This document shows positions 7,890-19,488 of a DNA stretch of 64,000 nt, in pieces. The notes beneath the pieces were generated by a model, which ran no database searches, was not told where the DNA came from, and saw nothing but the letters and a program-made list of their open reading frames with translations. The position numbers and the translations under genes are program-made. This DNA comes from Microbacterium rhizosphaerae (GTDB lineage Bacteria > Actinomycetota > Actinomycetes > Actinomycetales > Microbacteriaceae): positions 1,488,001 to 1,552,000 of the forward strand of contig NZ_CP139368.1 of assembly GCF_034120055.1 (NCBI RefSeq). The letters are read 5' to 3'. The stretch's first letter is position 1, and every line of letters starts with the position of its first letter.

Positions 7890-8587
7890 TCGAGGTCCCC
7901 GACGCCGAGGACCCGTGGCCGCTCGTCTTCGAGGTGGCGGCAGCAACACCGGAAGGCTCCTGGGTGCTCGTCGGGGGGCTAATGGTGCACGCACACGCGA
8001 TGCGCGCCGGCATTACGCCATCGAGGCCCACGCGGGATGTCGACCTGCTGCTCGACATCGGTGCCTCCAAGGTCAGCGACGTCACGGGCCCTCTGCAGAA
8101 GCTCGGGTTCCGACCGCTCGAAGGCGCCGGCGCCGTCCACCGGTTCGTCCGTGGCGACGACATCATTGACGTCATGGTCGAACAGGGCGTGTCGGCGAGG
8201 TGGACGAGGAAGCCCATCTTCGCGGCCCCCGCGGCCCGCCAGGCGATCAACAGGCGGGACCAATACACACTCGAGGGATCGTCGAGTTCTGTCAGCATCG
8301 GCATCCCCGATGCGCTCGGTGCCATTGTCGCCAAAGCGGCCGCCTACCGGGTGGATCAGCGCGACCGGGGCCGACACCTCGAGGACATCGCGGTACTGCT
8401 CGCCTCTGCCGGTGGTGTCCGAATGCTCGCGCTGGACCGGCTGACGAGGAGGGACAACCAGCACCTGCGCCCCGCGTTCGGCGAGCTCAGCGATGACGGG
8501 CACGAGGCATGGTTCGTCCTCAAGGCAGATGATCAGGTCGTCGGTCAGCGGGGGCGTGACGCGATCTCCGCGGCCATTGCGGCGTAG
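7868..8587 (+). CDS. AbiEii-like nucleotidyltransferase, putative toxin
   Basis: A 239-residue protein from a GTG start, overlapping the upstream HTH gene by 22 bp. It has the pol-beta-type nucleotidyltransferase signature: GG at 36-37 in WVLVGGLMVHAHAM, then TRDVDLLLD at 55-63, where D57 and D59 are the expected metal ligands. A helical C-terminal region follows. Length and motif spacing fit AbiEii/MenT-like nucleotidyltransferases, some of which are toxins that modify tRNA. I cannot tell from sequence whether this one acts on tRNA. Alternative: a housekeeping-type nucleotidyltransferase with its regulator. Confidence 0.7.
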   Translation: MAGDEHLIEVPDAEDPWPLVFEVAAATPEGSWVLVGGLMVHAHAMRAGITPSRPTRDVDLLLDIGASKVSDVTGPLQKLGFRPLEGAGAVHRFVRGDDIIDVMVEQGVSARWTRKPIFAAPAARQAINRRDQYTLEGSSSSVSIGIPDALGAIVAKAAAYRVDQRDRGRHLEDIAVLLASAGGVRMLALDRLTRRDNQHLRPAFGELSDDGHEAWFVLKADDQVVGQRGRDAISAAIAA

Positions 8588-8746
8588 CGGTGCGCGCTTG
8601 GGTTGAGCCAGCCAGCCGTTCACCGACATTCCGGTGCAACTTGTGCGATGTGGACAAGGGATGCTTCCCCGTGCCGCCTAGCCCTCATCGACTGTGGGGT
8701 CAAGCCCTGCACGAACGCGCAGGCTCCATCACGCGGAGGGTTTAGC

Positions 8747-9217
8747 GTGGTCGGTGACCGGGTCGGGAAGGCGGGCGATGTGGGCGTAGGCGAGCGGAGA
8801 ACCCGATGGGCTGTCGTGGCCGCGGTGGCGCTCGCGCTCGCGCTGACCGGCTGCAGCGGTGGCGAGTCCTACTCTCGCGACACGGCCAGTACGCTGCAGC
8901 ACGCGGTGCTCGCCGTCGCGCAGGCGGCGAGCACGAACGATCTCGCCGGCGCGCAAGCGAAGCTCGCCGACCTCGAGCGGATGAACGACGCCGCCGTCCG
9001 CAAGGGCGACATCAGTCGTGCTCGGCACGATGCGGTCGCCGCATCCATCGCGACGATCCGCGCGGATCTCTCCCAGCTGCTCGACGACGCGGCCAATGCG
9101 CGCCTGCAGCAACAGCTTCAGCAGCTCCAGCAGCAGCAGAACCAGCAGCAACCGGCGCCGGGCAACGACAAGGGCAAAGGCAAAGACGGCAAGGGCGCCA
9201 CCAAGGGCGGAGGCTGA
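8747..9217 (+). CDS. Lipoprotein with Gln-rich C-terminus
   Basis: A 156-residue predicted lipoprotein. A basic N-region is followed by hydrophobic WAVVAAVALALAL and the lipobox LTGC, so the mature protein starts at the cysteine. The mature part is helical (STLQHAVLAVAQAASTNDLAGAQAKLADLERMNDAAVRKG) and runs into an almost pure Gln tract (about residues 123-138) and a Lys/Gly tail. The GTG start is set by GGAGGG at 8735-8740, 6 nt upstream. The gene ends 2 bp before the kinase gene, so it likely shares its transcript. Function is unknown; it may be an extracytoplasmic partner of the kinase. Confidence 0.75.
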   Translation: MVGDRVGKAGDVGVGERRTRWAVVAAVALALALTGCSGGESYSRDTASTLQHAVLAVAQAASTNDLAGAQAKLADLERMNDAAVRKGDISRARHDAVAASIATIRADLSQLLDDAANARLQQQLQQLQQQQNQQQPAPGNDKGKGKDGKGATKGGG

Positions 9218-9219
9218 GC

Positions 9220-10434
9220 ATGTCCGGAACCAAGAGGCTGCCTCAGGCTGAATCGCCGCTGGAGACCGGAAGAGTCGCCGGCCGCTACCGAGTGACCGAC
9301 CGGATCGGCCAGGGCGGAATGGCGGACGTCTACCGCGCGACCGACGAGGCGCTGGGCCGTGAGGTCGCGCTGAAGGTCTTCCGCGCCGAGCTCGCGTCGG
9401 CCGACGATCTGGCTCGGCAGCAAGGGGAAGTGCGCCTTCTGGCGAAGCTGTCGCATCCCTGCCTCGTCACGTTGTTCGACGCGATCGCAGACACCGACGG
9501 CCGGGTTGTCCTGGTCCTGGAATTCGTTGCGGGCACCGATGCCGCACACCGTTTGCGGGATGGCGGCGCGCTGGACCGAGCGGATGTCGCGGCGATCGGC
9601 GCAGACATCGCCGGCGCGCTGGCGTACATCCATCACGAGGGCGTCATCCACCGCGACGTGTCGCCGGGCAACATCCTCCTGCCGGACTCACCGCATGCCG
9701 TCGCGGCCAAACTCACCGATCTCGGTATCGCGCGCCTCGTCGACGAGGCGAAACTCACCGCCACCGGTCTGGTCACGGGAACGGCGAGCTACATGAGCCC
9801 GGAGCAGGTCGCAGGGCAGCACCTCACCGCCGCCAGCGACGTCTACTCGCTCGGGCTGGTGCTGCTGGAGTGCCTCACGGGGCATCGTGAATACCAGGGC
9901 AAAGCCGTCGAGGCTGCCGCCGCGCGACTGGCGCGCGACCCCCGGATTCCCCGAGAGCTCGGCACCGAGTGGCATGGCCTCCTGCAAGCCATGACGGCCC
10001 GCGATCCCGCACGGCGCCCCGCCGCGGAGGAGGTGGCGACCCGCCTGAGCCGACGGCCGCATCCCGCAGCGGGTGCCGAGGCTCCCGTCGAAGCGCAGGC
10101 GACGGCTCCGATGCCGCCCGCGACCGGCCTCGACACTCCGCGATCCACGGGCGCGACGATGCTGATGCCGGCCGCCGAGCCCTCTCCGGGTCAGATGTCG
10201 GCGAGCAGCGCGCAGGCCGCAACGCCGGCGCGCCTCCGCGCCCGCCCGCGGGCGATGGTCCTGGTCGCCGCTCTCGTTGCCGTTGTGGCCGCGATCGTCA
10301 TCGCGCTCGTCGCGATTCCCGCTGCGACGCATCCCGTTCCCGACCCCGTCCGCACCTATCCCGCGGTCGGCGGCCAGTTGGGCGACCACCTGCAGCAGCT
10401 CGAGCATCAGGTCTCGACCAGCACCACACCCTGA
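9220..10434 (+). CDS. Membrane-anchored Ser/Thr protein kinase (PknB-like, without PASTA domains)
   Basis: A 404-residue Hanks-type kinase. The glycine loop is GQGGMADV (30-37), the catalytic lysine K52 lies in VALKVF, the helix-C Glu is probably E70, the catalytic loop is HRDVSPGN (144-151), the metal-binding motif is DLG (D167; usually DFG) and SPEQ (193-196) replaces APE. A Pro/Ala-rich linker leads to one transmembrane helix at about 346-370. Only about 35 residues lie outside, so there is no sensor domain. DVSPGN in place of the usual DIKPxN is a modest departure that keeps both catalytic Asp and Asn. The lipoprotein encoded just upstream may supply an external partner; that is inference. 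Confidence 0.9.
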   Translation: MSGTKRLPQAESPLETGRVAGRYRVTDRIGQGGMADVYRATDEALGREVALKVFRAELASADDLARQQGEVRLLAKLSHPCLVTLFDAIADTDGRVVLVLEFVAGTDAAHRLRDGGALDRADVAAIGADIAGALAYIHHEGVIHRDVSPGNILLPDSPHAVAAKLTDLGIARLVDEAKLTATGLVTGTASYMSPEQVAGQHLTAASDVYSLGLVLLECLTGHREYQGKAVEAAAARLARDPRIPRELGTEWHGLLQAMTARDPARRPAAEEVATRLSRRPHPAAGAEAPVEAQATAPMPPATGLDTPRSTGATMLMPAAEPSPGQMSASSAQAATPARLRARPRAMVLVAALVAVVAAIVIALVAIPAATHPVPDPVRTYPAVGGQLGDHLQQLEHQVSTSTTP

Positions 10435-10616
10435 CCGACGCCGCGAGTCGCGGGCGCGAGTGGGACCGGGTAGGAAGATCCGGGCTCGCAGGACGAATGA
10501 CCCCCACGCCGGCGAGCCCGTGTGCGATCTTCTCGACTGCCGGATGTGCTCGCTGCGCCGCCTCCCTATGCTGAGCCGCAGACGCGCGTGGGGCGCGCCG
10601 TGAGGGGTAGCGCATC

Positions 10617-12968
10617 ATGGCAGAGAAGTTCGCCGGCAAGATCTCGCTCGACATCCGGGACTCGGTTCCCGATTGGACGCCGTTCCAGGCTCCGAAGGCG
10701 CCGGCCGAGGCGCCCAACGTCGTCTTCATCGTCTGGGACGACGTGGGCTACGGCACGATGGACTGCTTCGGCGGCCCGGTGCGCACACCCACGATGGGCC
10801 GCATCGCCGATCACGGCGTCAGGTACTCGAATTTCCACACCACCGCGCTCTGCTCGCCCACGCGCGCATCGCTGCTGACCGGGCGCAATGCCACCTCCAA
10901 CGGCATGGCCACGATCGCGGAATTCTCCTCCGGCTTTCCCGGCATCTCTACGCGCATCCCGTTCGAGAACGGCTTCATCTCCGAGGTCCTCGTCGAGAAC
11001 GGCTACAACACGTACTGCGTCGGCAAGTGGCATCTGACCCCGGGTGAGGAGACCGGCATGGCGGCGTGGAAGAAGCGCTGGCCCCTGGGCCGCGGCTTCG
11101 AGAGGTTCTACGGGTTCCTCGGCGGTGAATCGAGCGGCTGGTTCCCCGACCTCATCCACGACAACCATCCGGTCGAGCCGCCCGCGACACCGGACGAGGG
11201 CTACCACATCGCGAAAGACCTGTCCGATCGGGCGATCGAATTCATCCAGGATGCGAAGTCGGTCGATCCCGACAAGCCGTTCTTCCTGTATTTCTCACTG
11301 GATGCGGCGCACGCGCCCCACCACGTCTTCACGGAGTGGGCCGACAAGTACACGGGCATGTTCGACGAGGGTTACGAGGCGATCCGCGCCGGCATCCTGG
11401 CCCACCAGAAGGAGCTGGGACTTCTCCCGGAGGACACCGAACTGTCGGGCATCAACCCGCACGGCGAGCCCGGCGTGACCGGTCCTGACGGGCAGCCGTG
11501 GCCGATGCTCGACACCGTGCGTCCCTGGGCCACGCTCAGCGACGACGAGAAGCGGCTGTTCGCCCGCATGGCCGAGGTCTTCGCCGGGTACGTCGAGTAC
11601 ACCGACGACCAGGTCGGCCGCGTCGTCGATTTCCTCGAGAGCTCGGGCCAGCTCGACAACACGATCATCGTCGTCATCTCCGACAACGGCGCGAGCGGCG
11701 AGGGCGGCCCGGATGGCACATTCAACGAGTGGCGCTTCTTCAACGGCGCGCCCACTCCCACCGAGCTGACCTTCCAGCACATCGACGAGCTCGGCTCGCC
11801 GGCGTCGTACAACCATTACAACACCGGGTGGGCCTGGGCTTTCGACACCCCGTTCCCGTACTGGAAGCGCTGGGCAGGGTACGAGGGCGGCATCGCTGAC
11901 ATGTGCATCATGTCGTGGCCGGCCAAGATCGAGCCGTCTGCGAGTCCCCGACCGCAGTACGTCCACGCGGTCGACGTGGTTCCGACGATCTACGACCTGA
12001 TCGGCGTCACGCCGCCCGACACGATCAACGGCTTCGCGCAGAGCCCGATCGAGGGCGAGAGCTTCGCGGCATCCCTCACCGACGTCGGCGCCCCCGGCAA
12101 GCGCACCCAGTTCTACGCGATGCTCGGGCAGCGCGCTCTGTACGAGGACGGATGGCTGGCCGCCACGCTGCATCCGCCGCTGAGCGGGTGGGGGAGGTTC
12201 GACGAGGATGTGTGGGAGCTGTACCACGTCGAGACCGACCGCTCGCAGTCCACGAACATCGCCGACGCCGAACCGGAGCGGCTGCAGGCGATGATCGCCC
12301 GCTGGTTCGATCTCGCCGAGCAGTACAACGGCCTGCCGCTCGATGACCGCACCGCGCTCGAGCAGACCCTCGCCGAGCGCCCGAGCGGCTCACCGAAGCG
12401 AGAACGGTACGTGTACTACCCGGACTGCGCGTCCGTGCCCGAGCAGTCCGCGGTGTCGATCCCGGGCCGCTCGTACACGATCGCCGCAGGCGTCGAAGCG
12501 GGGGCCGATGCCGAGGGCGTGCTCTTCGCACACGGCGGCGTCGCGGGCGGGCACAGCCTGTACGTGCAGGACCACCGGGTGACGTACGCCTTCAACTGGC
12601 TGGGCACCTCGCTGCAGGTCATCACCGCCGACCGCGATCTCGCTCCCGGCGCGCACGTCGTCACCGCGGAGTTCACCGCGACCGGGCGAAACGCCGACCC
12701 GGCCATGCCTGGGGCGCGCGGCATGCTCTCGCTCTACATCGACGGCGACGTCGTGGGTTCGGGGGACATCGTCACCCAGCCAGGCCTCTTCTGCGCCGTC
12801 GGCGACGGACTGTGCGTCGGGCGCGACGATGCCTCATCCGTGACGCCCGCCTACACCGCGCCGTACCGGTTCACCGGCGGGAAGATCGACAAGGTCGTCG
12901 TGGACGTGTCGGGCGACCGGTACGTCGACCACGAGTCCGAAGTGCGGGGGTGGTTCCTGCTCGACTGA
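10617..12968 (+). CDS. Arylsulfatase (type I, formylglycine-dependent)
   Basis: A 783-residue sulfatase. NVVFIVWDDVGYG (residues 34-46) gives the first calcium-binding Asp pair. ALCSPTRASLLTGR (77-90) is the sulfatase signature, in which C79 would be oxidised to formylglycine by a separate enzyme not encoded here. VGKWHLTPG is the second signature and VVISDNGASGEGG carries the later metal ligands. The length and the about 170-residue C-terminal region after the hydrolase core match the large arylsulfatase A-like clade. There is no signal peptide, so it is probably cytoplasmic. It stands alone, convergent with the LacI gene; the substrate is unknown. Confidence 0.92.
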   Translation: MAEKFAGKISLDIRDSVPDWTPFQAPKAPAEAPNVVFIVWDDVGYGTMDCFGGPVRTPTMGRIADHGVRYSNFHTTALCSPTRASLLTGRNATSNGMATIAEFSSGFPGISTRIPFENGFISEVLVENGYNTYCVGKWHLTPGEETGMAAWKKRWPLGRGFERFYGFLGGESSGWFPDLIHDNHPVEPPATPDEGYHIAKDLSDRAIEFIQDAKSVDPDKPFFLYFSLDAAHAPHHVFTEWADKYTGMFDEGYEAIRAGILAHQKELGLLPEDTELSGINPHGEPGVTGPDGQPWPMLDTVRPWATLSDDEKRLFARMAEVFAGYVEYTDDQVGRVVDFLESSGQLDNTIIVVISDNGASGEGGPDGTFNEWRFFNGAPTPTELTFQHIDELGSPASYNHYNTGWAWAFDTPFPYWKRWAGYEGGIADMCIMSWPAKIEPSASPRPQYVHAVDVVPTIYDLIGVTPPDTINGFAQSPIEGESFAASLTDVGAPGKRTQFYAMLGQRALYEDGWLAATLHPPLSGWGRFDEDVWELYHVETDRSQSTNIADAEPERLQAMIARWFDLAEQYNGLPLDDRTALEQTLAERPSGSPKRERYVYYPDCASVPEQSAVSIPGRSYTIAAGVEAGADAEGVLFAHGGVAGGHSLYVQDHRVTYAFNWLGTSLQVITADRDLAPGAHVVTAEFTATGRNADPAMPGARGMLSLYIDGDVVGSGDIVTQPGLFCAVGDGLCVGRDDASSVTPAYTAPYRFTGGKIDKVVVDVSGDRYVDHESEVRGWFLLD

Positions 12969-13052
12969 GACGGCCCGCGTCACCTGATGAGCGTGATGCC
13001 GGGCGCCGGCGTGGTGCGTGCTCGGCTCACGCGGCAGGCGCCTGCCTCCAAC

Positions 13053-14120
13053 CTAGGCGCGCGCCGCCGGCCCGGTGGAGCCGCGCACGATCAGCGTCGT
13101 CGTCAGCGGTGGGGCCGCGTTCGGCTCTTCGCCGTTCAGTGCGCTGAGGAGGCGGCCGACGGCGAGCTCCCCGGCGCGGACCAGCTGGGCGCGCACGGTG
13201 GTGAGCGCGGGGGAGATGAGCTCGCTGCCGAAGATGTCGTCGAACCCGGCGACGCTCAGTTGCTCGGGGATGCGGATGCCCTGCTCGGCCGCGGCCTGCA
13301 TGAGCCCGATGGCGATGAGGTCGTTGAACGCGACGACGGCGGTCGCGTGCGCGGCGAGCACCCGGCGAAGCGCCGCCTTCCCGCCCTCGATCGTCGGCGG
13401 GGTGGGCCCGATCTCGACGAGCGCGGTGCCCGATCGCTCGGTGGCGTCCAGCATCCGCTCGAAGCGCCTCTCGCTGATCCACGATGCGGCCGGGCCGGCG
13501 AGGTACACGATCGATCGATGCCCCAGGTCGGTGAGGTGCGCGAGCAGCTCCTGCACGCCGCTGTCGACGTCCGGGAGGATGCCCTCCAAGTCGGGGACGG
13601 CGCGGTTGATGAGCACCATCGGCTTGCGGCGCGCGAGCTCGCGGATGCGGTCGTCAGAGAGGCGGGTGGTGGCCAGCACCACGCCGTCGACGCTCGGCAG
13701 CAGCCGTTCGATCGCCTCGGCCTCGGCATCCCCGGATTCCTGCGATTCCGTGATGACCAGCGTGTAGCCGGCCGCGCTGGCGGCCGTCTCCGCACCGCGC
13801 ACGATGCCGAACACGACGGGATTCGTGATGTCCGCGACGACCAGCGCGAGCGTGTGCGTGCGGCCGGTCTGCAGCGCCCGCGCTGCGGGGTTGATGCGGA
13901 AGTCCAGTCTGTCGGCGGCGGCGTGGATGCGCGCGGTCGTCGGTGCGCTGACCCGACCCGGCTTGGACAGAGCACGCGAGACGGTGGACGGGTTGACCCC
14001 CGCGAGCTCGGCGATGTCGTAGATCGTCGCCGACCCGCCGCGCCGGCGGATCCGTTCGGCCAGGTCCGCGGGAATCGTCGGGTCGAGGGCCAGCGCGTCG
14101 GCGTGGGTCCTGTCAGACAT
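13053..14120 (-). CDS. LacI-family repressor, probable regulator of the hexuronate genes
   Basis: A 355-residue LacI/GalR protein. The N-terminal HTH is ATIYDIAELAGVNPSTVSRALSKPGRVSAPT, with the hinge RINPAARALQTGRT, and a periplasmic-binding-protein-like effector domain follows (LALVVADITNPVVFGIVRGAE to VAGFDDIFGSELISPALTTVRA). The start at MSDRTHADALALD was chosen over a 15-codon Arg-rich extension. It lies 59 bp downstream of the beta-glucuronidase gene on the same strand, so they are likely co-transcribed from the divergent promoter that also drives uxaC-uxuB-manD. The paired 17-bp operators there are its probable targets. The inducer would be a uronate or pathway intermediate (inferred). 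Confidence 0.9.
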   Translation of the reverse strand: MSDRTHADALALDPTIPADLAERIRRRGGSATIYDIAELAGVNPSTVSRALSKPGRVSAPTTARIHAAADRLDFRINPAARALQTGRTHTLALVVADITNPVVFGIVRGAETAASAAGYTLVITESQESGDAEAEAIERLLPSVDGVVLATTRLSDDRIRELARRKPMVLINRAVPDLEGILPDVDSGVQELLAHLTDLGHRSIVYLAGPAASWISERRFERMLDATERSGTALVEIGPTPPTIEGGKAALRRVLAAHATAVVAFNDLIAIGLMQAAAEQGIRIPEQLSVAGFDDIFGSELISPALTTVRAQLVRAGELAVGRLLSALNGEEPNAAPPLTTTLIVRGSTGPAARA

Positions 14121-14179
14121 GGGTCTCCCGGTCCGTGACGGTGTTCTCGCGGTCGTCGCCCTCATCCTGTCAGGTCACC

Positions 14180-16853
<2,674 letters not shown>

Positions 16854-16857
<4 letters not shown>

Positions 16858-18179
16858 CGGCGGCCACCATTCAGCAGGCGTACCGGGCTCAGGCGCGGGC
16901 CCTCCGGCCGCCCGCGCGCATCGTTCACCTCGGTCTCGGCGGATTCCATCGCGCCCACCAGGCCTGGTACACGGCTCACGCGGCGAATTCCTCGGACTGG
17001 GGCATCCACGCCTTCACCGGCCGCAGCCGCGAGCTCGCCGACCGGCTCGCGGCGCAGGACGGCCTGTACACCCTCGTCACCCGCGATGCCATGGCCGACC
17101 GGATGTCGATCGTCGACTCGATCGTGCGCGTCGGCACGGCCGCCGAGCCGCGCGCCTTCGCCGCCGCCGTGGCCGACCGGCAGACATCGATCGTCAGCCT
17201 CACGATCACCGAGCCCGCCTACGGGCTCACCGCGAACGGCGACCTCGACGCGGCGACCCTCGCCGACATCGATGCGATCCGACGGCGCGTCGCCCCCTCG
17301 ACGGCCATCGGACGGCTCGCCGCGGGCGTGATGCTGCGGCGGACCGCGCACGGAAGCCCGCTGACCCTCCTCTCGTGCGACAACATCCCGTCGAACGGGA
17401 TCGTGCTCCGTCAAGCGCTGAGCGCCATCATCGAAGCCGTGGATCCGGCGGCGACGGGCTGGCTCGCCGAGAACGTCACGTTCCCCTCCTCGTCGGTCGA
17501 CCGGATCACGCCGCACACTGATGCGACGGAGAGCGCCCGTGTCGAGCGGCTCGCCGGGTGGATCGACGCGGTGCCCGTCGTGACCGAGCCGTTCTCCGAC
17601 TGGGTGATCGCGGGCGACTTCGCCGACGGCCGGCCCGCGTGGGAGACGGCGGGCGCGCGGTTCGTCGCGGACGTCGAGCCGTGGGAGCGCCGCAAGCTCT
17701 GGCTGCTGAACGGCGCGCACACGATCCTGGCCGCGGTGGGTCTGCGGCGTGGGTGCACCACCGTCGCCGAGGCGGTCTCGGATGCGGCGATCCTCGCGGT
17801 CGTCGAGGGCTTCTGGGACGAGGCATCCCGCCACCTGCCCGGCCTGCAGCTCGAGCAGTACCGCGCCGACCTGCTGCAGCGGTTCGCGAACCCGCGCATC
17901 GCACATCGGCTCGAGCAGATCAACGAGCACAGCGAGACCAAGGCCCGCCTGCGTCTCGTCCCCGTCGCGCTCGCCGAACGGGCTGCGGGTCGCAGCGCGG
18001 CCGGCACCGCGCGCGCCCTCGCCGGCTGGATCGCCGGCGAGCTCGACCGCGGTGCCGCCGACCCGGCGACCCTCCTGCACCGGTTGAGTCCGCCGCTGGC
18101 AGCCGACACATCCTTCCGCCACCTGGTCGAGGCGCTCGTCGCCGACCCGACCGGCATCCTGAACGGGGCATCCGCATGA
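16854..18179 (+). CDS. uxuB: Fructuronate reductase (mannitol dehydrogenase family)
   Basis: A 441-residue long-chain polyol dehydrogenase. The Rossmann motif is [18 protein letters not shown], followed by [61 protein letters not shown] and the catalytic-domain [16 protein letters not shown] with the conserved Lys and Asn. It would reduce D-fructuronate to D-mannonate with NADH. The GTG start overlaps the uxaC stop (GTGA), and the gene end overlaps the manD ATG. The mannitol dehydrogenase family also includes mannitol and tagaturonate enzymes; the operon partners decide for fructuronate. Confidence 0.92.
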
Positions 18180-19414
18180 TCATCGACAAGGCCGACGTCA
18201 TCGTCACCAGCCCGGACCGCAACTTCGTCACCCTCAAGCTCACCACGGACGACGGCCTGACCGGCCTGGGCGACGCGACGCTGAACGGGCGCGAGCTCGC
18301 GGTGGTCGCCTACCTCAGGGACCATGTCGTGCCGCTGCTGATCGGCGCCGATGCGTCGAGGATCGAGGACACGTGGCAGTTCCTCTACCGCTCCGCCTAC
18401 TGGCGCCGCGGACCCGTGACGATGGCCGCCATCGCGGCGGTCGACATGGCGCTGTGGGACATCAAGGGCAAGGCCGCGGGGATGCCGGTCTACCAGCTGC
18501 TGGGCGGCGCATCCCGCACCGGCCTCCTCGCGTACGGGCACGCCTCGGGCGTCGACCTGCCGTCGCTGTTCGACTCGGTGAACGAGCATCTGGAGAAGGG
18601 CTTCAGGGCCATCCGCATCCAGTCCGGCATCCCGGGACTGCATGCGATCTACGGCATCGCGTCGCAGTCGTCGTTCGCCGGCGGGGGAGAGGCGCGGTAC
18701 GACCATGAGCCGGCCCGCCGCGGTGCCCGCCCCGTCGAGGAGGACTGGGACACGCGCGCGTACCTGACGCACCTGCCGGGTGTGTTCGAGGCCGTCCGCA
18801 ACGAGTTCGGCCCCGACATCCCGCTGCTGCACGACGGGCACCACCGGATGACGCCGATCCAGGCCGCGCGGCTGGGCAAGGCGCTCGAGCCGTACGACCT
18901 GTTCTGGCTGGAGGACTGCACGCCCGCCGAGAACCAGGAGGCGCTGCGCCTGGTGCGTCAGCACACCACCACCCCGCTGGCGATCGGCGAGGTGTTCAAC
19001 ACGGTGTGGGACTTCAAGGACCTCATCCGGGACCAGCTGATCGATTACGTCCGCGGCGCGGTGACCCACATGGGCGGCATCACCGCGCTGAAGAAGACGC
19101 TCGACTACGCCGCGATGTACCAGATCAAATCCGGCATGCACGGCCCCACCGACATCTCCCCGGTGGGCATGGCCGCCGCGATGCATCTCGGGCTCGCGAT
19201 CCACAACTTCGGCATCCAGGAGTACATGCAGCACGGGCCGAAGACCGACCAGGTCTTCGAGCAGTCCTTCACCTGGCGTGACGGGATGCTGCACCCCGGC
19301 GACCAGCCCGGCCTGGGCGTCGAGCTGAACCTGGACGAGGCCGGGAAGTACCCGTACGAGCGGGCCTACCTGCCCTACAACCGGCTCAAGGACGGCACCG
19401 TCCACGACTGGTGA
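18176..19414 (+). CDS. manD: D-mannonate dehydratase (enolase superfamily, RspA/ManD type)
   Basis: A 412-residue enolase-superfamily protein that would dehydrate D-mannonate to 2-keto-3-deoxygluconate. Metal ligands are D220 (HDGHH), E246 (FWLEDCTP) and E272 (AIGEVFN); each is offset by ten from the characterised Novosphingobium ManD (D210, E236, E262), and the HDGHH histidine pair is kept. The family segments [26 protein letters not shown] and [18 protein letters not shown] are intact. Using ManD rather than the unrelated UxuA completes the glucuronate route with uxaC and uxuB. KDG kinase and aldolase are not in this window. Confidence 0.92.
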   Translation: MIIDKADVIVTSPDRNFVTLKLTTDDGLTGLGDATLNGRELAVVAYLRDHVVPLLIGADASRIEDTWQFLYRSAYWRRGPVTMAAIAAVDMALWDIKGKAAGMPVYQLLGGASRTGLLAYGHASGVDLPSLFDSVNEHLEKGFRAIRIQSGIPGLHAIYGIASQSSFAGGGEARYDHEPARRGARPVEEDWDTRAYLTHLPGVFEAVRNEFGPDIPLLHDGHHRMTPIQAARLGKALEPYDLFWLEDCTPAENQEALRLVRQHTTTPLAIGEVFNTVWDFKDLIRDQLIDYVRGAVTHMGGITALKKTLDYAAMYQIKSGMHGPTDISPVGMAAAMHLGLAIHNFGIQEYMQHGPKTDQVFEQSFTWRDGMLHPGDQPGLGVELNLDEAGKYPYERAYLPYNRLKDGTVHDW

Positions 19415-19417
19415 CGA

Positions 19418-19442
19418 GCCGATCGCCGCCGACGGGATCGGC
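19418..19442. terminator. Weak hairpin between convergent manD and amylosucrase
   Basis: GCCGATC at 19418-19424 pairs with GATCGGC at 19436-19442, four bases after the manD stop. The 7-bp stem has no T-run, so it is only a possible shared end point for the two convergent transcripts. Confidence 0.3.
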
Positions 19443-19488
19443 AGCACGGCGACGATCGTCGCGCGCTGCGGAGCATCCGCCGTGCATG

